In this document: positions 35,204-42,083 of the stretch, piece by piece
Position numbering within the stretch: position 1 is the stretch's first letter
Layout: every line of letters begins with the position of its first letter
Origin: an uncultured Opitutia bacterium
Lineage (GTDB): Bacteria > Verrucomicrobiota > Verrucomicrobiia > Opitutales > Opitutaceae
Direction of reading: 5' to 3'
Assembly (NCBI GenBank): GCA_903855985.1
Contig: CAIOAO010000074.1
Coordinates: 124,001 to 188,000, forward strand
Length of the DNA: 64,000 nucleotides
The notes under the pieces: generated by a model
Databases searched by the model: none
What the model was told of the DNA's origin: nothing
The model's input: the letters and a program-made list of their open reading frames with translations, nothing else
Position numbers and translations under genes: made by a program

Positions 35204-36891
35204 GCGGCGGGGACCTCGTAAAATTTTGCCGTCACGGCCCACCGCGCGAGCGTGAGGCGGTGGATCTTGGCGTTATGGCGCACGTCCACGGGGAATTTCG
35301 GATGAAAATAAAACCGGCTGATGGCGGCGGTGTGCGGCTGCGACAACGCGAGCGAGCGCAGTTCGCGGGCGAAGGCCTGGCCGGCGGCGGCGTTTTTTGG
35401 GCAGGCCTCAATCACGAGTGCGGGTTGCTGCCGGCCGGATTCACCCAGGCCGATGAGGGCGCAGCGCGTGACTTGGGGATGGGCGCGGAAGACCTGCTCG
35501 CAGGGTTCCGTGAAGAGCGGGCCGGCGGCGGTTTCCACCCGCTCAGCTTTGCGTCCGCAGAACCAGAGACGCCCGGCCGGATCGAAGTAGCCGCAGTCGC
35601 CCATGCGGTGCCAGAGGCGGGCGCCGTCGCGGATTTTTGCCGCGGCGGTGGCCTCGGGGAGGGCGTCGTAGGTTTGGGTGACGACAGGACCTTGCACGAT
35701 GATTTCGCCGATCTGGCCGGCGGGAAGTTCGCGGACCTCAGCGAACGTGGCGAGGGGGGCGTCGGAGACGGCGATGATTTTGACGGTGATGCCGGGCAAA
35801 GGCCGGCCGACGCAGGCGCCGCGGACGGAGGTGGAATCGACTTCACCGGCGGAGATGGTGGCGAGGGGCAGGGCCTCGGTGGCTCCGTAAGGGCTGTGGA
35901 GTTGTCCGCGGGAAAGGAAGACCCCGGAGTTTTTCCAGAGCGTAGCGGGGACCGGGGCGCCGGCGCTGAGGACGCGGCGGAGGCTGGGCAGGGTGATCTT
36001 TTGGGCGAGACAGTGGTCGCTGATCTTGGCCCACAGCGTGGGCGAGCCGAAGGAGTTGGTGACGTTTTCCTGGAGGATGGCCTGGACAATCTTGGCGGGG
36101 TCGACTTCGGCGGGGCGGCTGGGATCAATCTCCGGGACGATGGTCGTCATCCCGAGTGCGGGGTTGAAAAGCGCGAAGATCGGCAGCATCGGCAGGTCGA
36201 TTTCGCCGGGGGTGATCCGGTAGGTGTCACGGATGAGCTGCACCTGCGCCTCGAACATGCCGTGTTTGTAGCAGACACCCTTGGGCGCGCCGGTGGAGCC
36301 GCTGGTGAACAGCACGGCTGCCAGGTCGGTGGCCGCGCTGTTCACGATTTTCGATTTTGGATTCTCGATTTTTGACGGGGGGAGGCGCGCGGTGGTGGAG
36401 CCGGGGGCCCGGACGCGGACTTGGACGGAGGCGAAGGCGGTGCGGAAAAGGTGACTCGTGATCTGGGCGAGCGGGATGCCGACGAGGGCGCGGGGTTTGG
36501 AGCGGGCGACGCAGGCGAGGAAGTTTTTCCGACCCATGCCCGGGTCGATGACGACGGGGACGGCGCCGAGGCGGAAGAGCGCGAAGACCGACGCGATGAG
36601 CGGCAGGCCCTGCCGCACCATCACCAACGTGCGGTCGCCGCGGTTGATGCCGGCGGCGGTGAGGCGGGCGCACCAGGCGCCGACCTCGGCGTCGAGCTCG
36701 GCGAAGCTGAGCGTGAGATAGTCAATGGCGCCGGCGGCGGTGCGCCCGCGGGGGATCTTGAGCGCGGGGGCCGAGGGCCGGGCCGCGGCCATGAGCGCGA
36801 GGTGACGCGCGATATTGGCGTTGCCGGCGGTCGGCGGCACGGATTCGACAGGCTCACCGCGAGCGGGCTCAGGGCTGGCGGGCGCTGGCAT
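35200..36891 (-). CDS. oleC: OleC-like AMP-dependent ligase (beta-lactone synthetase type)
   Basis: A 563-residue ANL-superfamily enzyme. Adenylation motifs are LFTSGSTGAPKGVCY, SPYGATEALPLATI (A5), GDCGYFDPAGRLWFCGRKAE (A7-A8) and HNAKIHR with the late lysine. With OleD next to it, the best fit is OleC, which activates the 2-alkyl-3-hydroxy acid to a beta-lactone in head-to-head olefin synthesis. A period-7 repeat encodes SKIENPKSKIVNS just before the A3 motif. The first ~20 residues (PASPEPARGEPVESVP) also look repeat-derived; NIARHLALMAAARP at residue 25 is where homology should begin. No oleA or oleB occurs in the window. Confidence 0.78.
   Translation of the reverse strand: MPAPASPEPARGEPVESVPPTAGNANIARHLALMAAARPSAPALKIPRGRTAAGAIDYLTLSFAELDAEVGAWCARLTAAGINRGDRTLVMVRQGLPLIASVFALFRLGAVPVVIDPGMGRKNFLACVARSKPRALVGIPLAQITSHLFRTAFASVQVRVRAPGSTTARLPPSKIENPKSKIVNSAATDLAAVLFTSGSTGAPKGVCYKHGMFEAQVQLIRDTYRITPGEIDLPMLPIFALFNPALGMTTIVPEIDPSRPAEVDPAKIVQAILQENVTNSFGSPTLWAKISDHCLAQKITLPSLRRVLSAGAPVPATLWKNSGVFLSRGQLHSPYGATEALPLATISAGEVDSTSVRGACVGRPLPGITVKIIAVSDAPLATFAEVRELPAGQIGEIIVQGPVVTQTYDALPEATAAAKIRDGARLWHRMGDCGYFDPAGRLWFCGRKAERVETAAGPLFTEPCEQVFRAHPQVTRCALIGLGESGRQQPALVIEACPKNAAAGQAFARELRSLALSQPHTAAISRFYFHPKFPVDVRHNAKIHRLTLARWAVTAKFYEVPAA
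36345..36375. repeat. period-7 repeat inside oleC
   Basis: Four tandem 7-mers (GATTTTC, GATTTTG, GATTCTC, GATTTTT) lie in frame in oleC. On the minus strand they encode a 7-residue period, SKIENPK-SKIVNS, placed between the end of one fold segment and the adenylation motif. The unit matches the tract in the RlmD-like gene. Confidence 0.75.
36841..36878. repeat. repeat-like element at the oleC start
   Basis: GGATTCGACAGGCTCACCG and the following GCGAGCGGGCTCAGGGCTGG encode residues 5-17 of the oleC reading frame, SPEPARGEPVESV. The DNA resembles a widely dispersed TTCGACAGGCTC-type bacterial repeat that I recall; that resemblance is unchecked. It may have supplied the current start codon region. 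Confidence 0.5.
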
Positions 36892-36903
36892 GACGAAGTC
36901 CGA

Positions 36904-38082
36904 TCAGGCGGGCTTTAGCGCGGGGATGTCGCGGAGCAGGTCGGCCTGCCACGGGAGCAGGAGCTCGTCGAGCTTGTCGGGCGTGCGGGCGATTTGCGCG
37001 AGGACGGCGCGGTTGGCGATCAGGGTGGCCTCGATGCCGAGTTTTTTCGCGACGACATCGCGGTCGTTCTTGATGCGGTCCTGCAGCTCGATCTCGCGCT
37101 GGGTGAGCGAGACGTGGTTGGGATCGCGGCCGGGCCGGCGCGGGAGCGTCTTCGGATCGCGGGCAAGGCCGGCGTGCAGGGCCTCGGCGAAGGAGGGAAA
37201 CAGGCGCGGGTGGCGCTTGCCGAGGTTGACGCGGTGAAGGATGGATTCCTCGGAGTCGCCCAATTCGGCGGCCTCGGCGATCTGGATCAGGAGGGCGTTG
37301 CCGCAGACCTTGAACGGCGGGGTGTCGAGGCGCTGGGCCTGCTGCTCGCGCCAGTGCCAGACGGCATGCAGGGCGCCCAGGCCGGGGCCGCGCAGGCGTT
37401 CGCTGCGGCCGATGCGCCAGTCGATGTCAGTGGCGGGGGCAAAGCCGGTGGAACCGGACTCAATCTGCGCGCGGCACTGCTGGTCGAGCCAGTCGAGGCG
37501 GCCCAGCTTCGCGAGTTCCTTGGTGAGGATGTCGCGCAACGCAGGCAGGTACCAGACGTCGAGGGACGCGTAATTGAGCAGCTTGGGCGTGATGGGGCGC
37601 GCGGACCAGTTGGCCTTCTGGCCGGACTTGTCCACGGCGACGCCAAAATGGTCCTCGAGCAGCGATGCGAGGCCGATGCGCGGCCGGCCGAGCAGCTGGG
37701 CGGCGAGCATGGTGTCGAACATGCTCTTCGGGCGGAACCCGCTGAGGTCGTGCAACAGGCGGATGTCGAAGTCGCTGCCGTGCATCAGCAGGTGCTTGTG
37801 CGCGAGGCGGGAGAGCAGCGGCTCGAGCTTCAGGCCGGGAGCCAGCACATCCACGAGGAAGACCTCCTGGCCGACGAGGAACTGCATCAGGCAGACCCGC
37901 GTCTTGTAGTGGTACATGTTGTCCGCCTCGGTATCGAGGGAGACCTCCTTGACGCGGTCGAGCGCCTTCAAAAGTGGCTCAAGGGAACCGGGCTGGTCGA
38001 GGAGTTGGTAGGAGGGCGGGCGGGAAGTCACTTTGACGCCGAGCAAACGGCGAACCGGAAGTGGAAGGAAGCGGGAAATCAT
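36904..38082 (-). CDS. rnd: ribonuclease D
   Basis: A 3'-5' exoribonuclease that trims tRNA and other RNA precursors. The DEDDy catalytic set is visible: D and E in VSLDTEADNMYHYKT, Asp in MHGSDFDIRLL, and Tyr-Asp in NYASLDVWYLP. A C-terminal HRDC-like domain covers AVWHWREQQAQRLDTPPFKVCGNALLIQIAEAAE. The ATG at 38082 is chosen because it overlaps the HDAC stop as ATGA, the pattern of the neighbouring junctions, giving 392 residues; an in-frame ATG at 38106 adds eight. The oleC gene follows after 12 bases. Confidence 0.92.
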   Translation of the reverse strand: MISRFLPLPVRRLLGVKVTSRPPSYQLLDQPGSLEPLLKALDRVKEVSLDTEADNMYHYKTRVCLMQFLVGQEVFLVDVLAPGLKLEPLLSRLAHKHLLMHGSDFDIRLLHDLSGFRPKSMFDTMLAAQLLGRPRIGLASLLEDHFGVAVDKSGQKANWSARPITPKLLNYASLDVWYLPALRDILTKELAKLGRLDWLDQQCRAQIESGSTGFAPATDIDWRIGRSERLRGPGLGALHAVWHWREQQAQRLDTPPFKVCGNALLIQIAEAAELGDSEESILHRVNLGKRHPRLFPSFAEALHAGLARDPKTLPRRPGRDPNHVSLTQREIELQDRIKNDRDVVAKKLGIEATLIANRAVLAQIARTPDKLDELLLPWQADLLRDIPALKPA

Positions 38083-38951
38083 GCGACTTGCGGGGCTTTC
38101 TCCCATGCCGCGAGGAAGGCGGCAATCAGCAAAGGAAGATCATCGCTGTAGCCGCCCTCGAGGATGGCGGCGGCGGGCAGGCCGCTGGCGCGGAGCCATG
38201 CGCCCAGGGTGGCGAAATCGTCGAGCTCGAGCGTCATGGCGGTGAGCGGGTCCTGGGCGTAGGCGTCGAAGCCGGCGGAAACGAGGACCAGATCCGGGCG
38301 AAAGGCGATGACGGCATCGAGCGATTCGCGCAGGGCGGCCATATGCCGGGCGCGCGGGGTGCGCGGGGCGACCGGCCAGTTGCGGCAGTTGGCGAAGGAT
38401 TTCGTGCCGGTGCCGGGGTAACCGGGATATTGGTGGACGGAGGTGAAGAGCAGCCCTTCCCGGCCGTGAAGGATGGCCTCGGTGCCGTTGCCGTGATGGG
38501 CGTCGAAGTCCCAGATCGCGACCCGGCCGGTCCCGCGGGTGCGTGCCGCGAGCGCGGCGATGGCGATCTGGTTGAGATAGCAGAAACCCATGGCCTGGGT
38601 GGACGTCGCATGGTGGCCGGGCGGGCGCATGAGGGTGAAAGCGCGTTCGCCGGCGAGGGCGAGTTCGGCCGCGGTCAGCGCGGCGCTGACGCCGCGGCGG
38701 GCGTGGGTCTCGATGTCCGGAAGATAAGGCGTGTCAGCGTCGAAGTCCCGGCGCTGGGTCAGGCGCTTCAGGTGGGCCGGGGTGTGGGCCAGCAGCAGGG
38801 TTTCGTCGGTCACGACCGCGGTCGGGGCGTGCCAAGTCCAATCCGGGTAGGAGGTGCGCAGGTGGGTGGCGCTGCGGGTGATCCGCGCGGGCTGCTCCGG
38901 TCGCATGGAGGAGCCGTAGTCGGCGCAGCGCGGGTCGTGGACGATGACCAT
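38079..38951 (-). CDS. histone deacetylase family protein (acetylpolyamine/lysine deacetylase)
   Basis: A 290-residue zinc-dependent deacetylase of the arginase fold. The motif set is complete: RPPGHHAT (catalytic His pair), WDFDAHHGNGTEAI (Asp and His zinc ligands), SAGFDAY (Asp ligand) and LEGGYSDD (Tyr). Bacterial members deacetylate polyamines or lysines such as that of acetyl-CoA synthetase; the substrate here is unknown. The first gene of a five-gene run with rnd, oleC, oleD and yhhQ. The ATG at 38951 lies nine bases from a long hairpin arm that occupies its leader. Confidence 0.9.
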   Translation of the reverse strand: MVIVHDPRCADYGSSMRPEQPARITRSATHLRTSYPDWTWHAPTAVVTDETLLLAHTPAHLKRLTQRRDFDADTPYLPDIETHARRGVSAALTAAELALAGERAFTLMRPPGHHATSTQAMGFCYLNQIAIAALAARTRGTGRVAIWDFDAHHGNGTEAILHGREGLLFTSVHQYPGYPGTGTKSFANCRNWPVAPRTPRARHMAALRESLDAVIAFRPDLVLVSAGFDAYAQDPLTAMTLELDDFATLGAWLRASGLPAAAILEGGYSDDLPLLIAAFLAAWEKAPQVA

Positions 38952-38959
38952 GGGTGAGG

Positions 38960-39096
38960 TGGCCACAAAGAGGCACGAAAAGGCGCAAAAAACCAAGCGA
39001 AGGATGGGAGGTGGGGCGGGCCCGGGAGTGCCCGCCCACCCCCGGTACTTTAATCGCGGTTTTCTTTTTGTGTCTTTTTGCGCCTCTTTGTGGCCA
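38960..39096. repeat. nested hairpin between divergent HDAC and queC
   Basis: Outer arms 38960-38991 and 39065-39096 are 32-base inverted complements with four differences, three of which would be G-U pairs in RNA. The arms are tandem degenerate 10-mers of the CACAAAGAGG type. Inside the loop is a second GC-rich hairpin, GGTGGGGCGGGC (39010-39021) with GCCCGCCCACC (39030-39040). The outer arms end nine and 11 bases from the two divergent start codons. Confidence 0.85.
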
Positions 39097-39106
39097 AATT
39101 CCTGAA

Positions 39107-39793
39107 ATGAAAGTCGTGGTACTCTGCTCGGGCGGGATGGATTCGGTGACGGCGCTGTATTGGGCGCGGTCGGTCCATGACGTCGTGGCGGTGGCGAGCT
39201 TTGACTACGGGGCGAAGCACAACCACCGGGAGCTGCCGTTCGCGGCGGAACATGCGACGAAGCTCGGACGGCGGCACGAGGTGATCCCGCTGGAGTTTGT
39301 GAACCGGCTGTTTGCGTCGGATTTACTGAAAAGCGGCGGCGCGATCCCGGAGGGGCATTATGCGGCGGAGAACATGAAGCAGACGGTGGTGCCGTTCCGG
39401 AACGCGATCATGCTCTCAATTGCGTGCGGTTTCGCGGAGAGCGTGGGCGCGGAGGGGCTCGTGATTGCGGCGCACACCGGCGACCACACGATTTATCCGG
39501 ATTGCCGGGAGGACTTCATGGCGGCGATGGGTGAGGCGATGCGGCTGGGCACGTATGCGGGCGTGCAGCTGCTGCGGCCGTTCATCGCACAGACCAAGGG
39601 ACAGATCGCGGCGGAGGGCGCGCGGCTCGGCGTAGACTTCGCGCGCACCTGGTCCTGCTACAAGGGCGGGGCCGTGCACTGCGGCGTGTGTGGCACCTGC
39701 GTGGAGCGGCGCGAGGCGTTTCTGGCGGCGGGGCTGGCGGACCCGACGGTTTATCTGGCGACGCCACCGCTGCCGGCGGGGCCGCAGGCATAG
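39107..39793 (+). CDS. queC: 7-cyano-7-deazaguanine (preQ0) synthase
   Basis: ATP-dependent enzyme converting 7-carboxy-7-deazaguanine to preQ0 in queuosine synthesis. The 228-residue protein has the PP-loop VVLCSGGMDSVTALYW at the N-terminus, NAIMLSIACGFAESVG, IAAHTGDHTIYPDCRE, and the zinc-binding Cys cluster CYKGGAVHCGVCGTC near the C-terminus. ATG 39107 follows the right hairpin arm by 11 bases; no Shine-Dalgarno sequence is present. The stop codon falls inside the first unit of the period-9 repeat before queE. Confidence 0.94.
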   Translation: MKVVVLCSGGMDSVTALYWARSVHDVVAVASFDYGAKHNHRELPFAAEHATKLGRRHEVIPLEFVNRLFASDLLKSGGAIPEGHYAAENMKQTVVPFRNAIMLSIACGFAESVGAEGLVIAAHTGDHTIYPDCREDFMAAMGEAMRLGTYAGVQLLRPFIAQTKGQIAAEGARLGVDFARTWSCYKGGAVHCGVCGTCVERREAFLAAGLADPTVYLATPPLPAGPQA

Positions 39794-39828
39794 GTCGTAT
39801 AGGACCCATGGGACGTATAGGACCTATA
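39790..39828. repeat. period-9 repeat between queC and queE
   Basis: Four tandem degenerate 9-mers (ATAGGTCGT, ATAGGACCC, ATGGGACGT, ATAGGACCT) followed by ATA. The tract is nearly palindromic around its centre, CCATGG. It overlaps the queC stop codon (39791-39793). Confidence 0.75.
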
Positions 39829-39846
39829 TCAAGAAGCTGAGCCACC

Positions 39847-40539
39847 ATGCTGATTTCTGAAATTTTCTACTCCTTGCAGGGCGAGGGCATGCTCACAGGG
39901 GTGCCGTCGGTCTTTGTGCGCACGAGTGGGTGCAACCTGCGCTGCAACTGGTGTGACACGCCGTATGCCTCGTGGAATCCCGAGGGCACGGCGCGTTCGA
40001 TCCCCTCGGTCATCGCCGAGATCGAAACCTACCCGGCGCGGCACGTGGTGCTGACCGGGGGCGAGCCGATGATTGCGAAGGATGTCCGCACGCTCGCGGC
40101 GGAGATCAAGAAACTCGGGCATCATCTCACCATCGAGACGGCGGCGACGGTGGCGCCCGAGGGCATCGCCTGCGACCTGGCGTCGCTGTCGCCCAAGCTG
40201 CTCAACTCGGCGCCGGATTCACGCCTCGGGGTCACGTGGCGGAAGAAACACGAGTCCCTGCGCTGGCAGCCGGCGGTGGTGCGCGCGTGGCTCGACCGGG
40301 GGGCGTATCAGTTCAAATTCGTGGTCGCACAGCCGGGGGACGTGGACGAACTGGAGGGCATGCTGGCCTCGCTGTCGCGTGAGATCCCGCGGGACCAGGT
40401 GCTGCTGATGCCGGAAGGGGTCACACTGGAGCAGATCCGCGCGAAGGCGGGCTGGCTGGGGGAGCTGTGCAAGCAGCGGGGCTATCGCTATGCGCACCGG
40501 CTGCATCTTGAGTTGTATGGTAACAAGCGCGGCACCTGA
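39847..40539 (+). CDS. queE: 7-carboxy-7-deazaguanine synthase
   Basis: Radical SAM enzyme that contracts 6-carboxytetrahydropterin to 7-carboxy-7-deazaguanine, the step before QueC. The 230-residue protein starts MLISEIFYSLQGEGMLTGVPSVFVR and has SGCNLRCNWCDTPYASW with the CxxxCxxC cluster, VVLTGGEPMIAKD, and TIETAATV. The C-terminal ~100 residues include LNSAPDS and FKFVVAQPGDVDEL. It follows queC by 53 bases across the repeat. No queD or queF is in the window. Confidence 0.93.
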   Translation: MLISEIFYSLQGEGMLTGVPSVFVRTSGCNLRCNWCDTPYASWNPEGTARSIPSVIAEIETYPARHVVLTGGEPMIAKDVRTLAAEIKKLGHHLTIETAATVAPEGIACDLASLSPKLLNSAPDSRLGVTWRKKHESLRWQPAVVRAWLDRGAYQFKFVVAQPGDVDELEGMLASLSREIPRDQVLLMPEGVTLEQIRAKAGWLGELCKQRGYRYAHRLHLELYGNKRGT

Positions 40540-40556
40540 GGGTCCCACTGACTGCC

Positions 40557-41204
40557 GTGTTTCACCAAGAACCCAACGGGATTGACCCGCTCAGGAAGCT
40601 TTCCGAGGAACTGCACCAACTGGCGGAGCGGTTTGCCGAGCGGAAGGTAACCCTGCACGAGGTGATGGACGTGCTCGGCGTGCGGGCCTCGGGGCTGCTG
40701 ATCATCATCCTCGCCCTGCCCTTCTGTGCGCCGATCTCCATCCCGGGCCTGTCGGTGCCATTTGGAATCATCATCCTGTTCATCGCCGCGCGTTTTGCCC
40801 TGGGCCTGCCGCCCTGGCTGCCCCGGCGGCTGCTGGCGACCCAGCTCCCGCCGCGGTTTTTCCGCGCGGTGCTGGAAGGCGCGAGCAAGTTCATCGGCTG
40901 GATCGAAAAGCAGCTGAAGCCACGCTGGCCGTGGTGGACGGGTTCCCCGGCCCGGCTGCGGCTGCATGCGGCGATGGTGGGCTTTTGCGGGTTCCTGCTC
41001 TTGCTGCCGCTGGTCGGCATTCCCTTCACCAACACCCTGCCGGCGCTGGTGATCGTGATCGGCATGCTCGGCATGATGGAGCGGGACGGCCTGGCGATTG
41101 CCGCGGCCTACGGGCTGCTCGTCGTCACCCTCTGCTACCTGGGGTTATTCGCCGGCGTGATGATCGAGCTGTTCAAGCGCGCGCAGCACTGGCTGACAGG
41201 CTGA
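40557..41204 (+). CDS. ExoD-family exopolysaccharide synthesis-type membrane protein
   Basis: A 215-residue protein with GTG start. The N-terminal ~40 residues are charged and helical (LRKLSEELHQLAERFAERKVTLHEVMDVLG), followed by GVRASGLLIIILALPFCAPISIPGLSVPFG and later LRLHAAMVGFCGFLLLLPLVGIPFTNTLPALVIVIGMLGMMERDG, the twin hydrophobic blocks of ExoD. ExoD was first linked to exopolysaccharide production in rhizobia, but the biochemical role is not established. It may be co-transcribed with queCE by proximity alone; it converges on nagB. Confidence 0.82.
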   Translation: MFHQEPNGIDPLRKLSEELHQLAERFAERKVTLHEVMDVLGVRASGLLIIILALPFCAPISIPGLSVPFGIIILFIAARFALGLPPWLPRRLLATQLPPRFFRAVLEGASKFIGWIEKQLKPRWPWWTGSPARLRLHAAMVGFCGFLLLLPLVGIPFTNTLPALVIVIGMLGMMERDGLAIAAAYGLLVVTLCYLGLFAGVMIELFKRAQHWLTG

Positions 41205-41210
41205 ACTAAT

Positions 41211-41294
41211 TTATGAATTAGGATTTAGGAATTATGAAGTGAACACGGCCGCGGCCGGCACTTCATCACTCATAAATCCTAACTCATAAATTCC
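41211..41294. repeat. period-7 hairpin between convergent exoD-like and nagB
   Basis: Left arm 41211-41241 is tandem degenerate 7-mers (TTATGAA, TTAGGAT, TTAGGAA, TTATGAA). Right arm 41259-41294 reads, on the opposite strand, TTATGAG, TTAGGAT, TTATGAG, TGATGAA. The loop is GC-rich with CGGCCGCGGCCG. The arms pair imperfectly over about 30 bases. Confidence 0.85.
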
Positions 41295-42080
41295 TCAGTC
41301 GTACCGCTGCCAGGGGAGCTTGTTGGCGTCGATCCAGCGGTAGTGGTCGGAGAACTGCAGGGCGGAGCCGGAGGCCTCGTCCACGACGACGGTGGCGCGC
41401 GGGTGCAGCTGCAGGGCGGAGGCGGGGCAGATGGCGGCGAGCGGGCCCTCAATCATGCGCTCGACGGCACGCGCCTTGGGCGGACCAAAGGCGAGCAGCA
41501 GGCAGCGGCGGGCGTCGAGGATGGTGCCGATGCCCATGGTGATTGCGTGGCGCGGCATGGCGGAGCGGGAGCCGAAGACATCGCTGTTATCCTGCAGGGT
41601 CTGCTCGGAGAGGATCTTGATCCACGTCCGCGAGCGGAGCGAACCGGAGGGCTCGTTGAAGCCGATGTGGCCGTTGCGCCCGAGCCCGAGCAACTGGAGA
41701 TCAATGCCACCGGCGGCGATGATGCGCTCCTCGTAGGCGCGGCACTCGGTGTGCAGGTCGGCCGCGGTGCCGTCGGGGATGTGGGTGTTGGCCGGGTCGA
41801 TGTTGATGTGGCGGAAGAGATTCTCCCGCATGAAATACCGGTAGGACTGGTCGTGCGTCGCGGGCAGGCCGACGTATTCGTCGAGGTTGAAGGTCGTGAC
41901 GCGGCTGAAATCGAGCCCTTCGTCGCGGTGCATCCGGATGAGTTCCTGGTAAAGCCGCAGGGGGGTGCGGCCGGTGGCGAGGCCGAGCACGCAGTTGGGT
42001 TTTTCGCGCACGTAGCGGGCAATGATCCGGGCGCCGAGGAGGCAGCCGGTGTCGGCGTCTTTACGGATGATGACTTCCAT
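41295..42080 (-). CDS. nagB: glucosamine-6-phosphate deaminase
   Basis: Converts glucosamine 6-phosphate to fructose 6-phosphate and ammonia. The 261-residue protein matches the standard length and motifs: LGLATGRTPLRLYQEL, TFNLDEYVGL with the proton-shuttle Asp, LLGLGRNGHIGFNEP with catalytic His, and MGIGTILDARRCLLLAFG. It follows the two exported amidohydrolase genes with a three-base gap, so it is part of their operon. No nagA is adjacent; the amidohydrolases are of a different family. Confidence 0.94.
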   Translation of the reverse strand: MEVIIRKDADTGCLLGARIIARYVREKPNCVLGLATGRTPLRLYQELIRMHRDEGLDFSRVTTFNLDEYVGLPATHDQSYRYFMRENLFRHINIDPANTHIPDGTAADLHTECRAYEERIIAAGGIDLQLLGLGRNGHIGFNEPSGSLRSRTWIKILSEQTLQDNSDVFGSRSAMPRHAITMGIGTILDARRCLLLAFGPPKARAVERMIEGPLAAICPASALQLHPRATVVVDEASGSALQFSDHYRWIDANKLPWQRYD

Positions 42081-42083
42081 GGC

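Noticed and set aside
38960-39096. CRISPR array or direct-repeat cluster
   Set aside because: Units are 7-10 bases with no spacers and the arms are inverted; no cas genes exist in the window.
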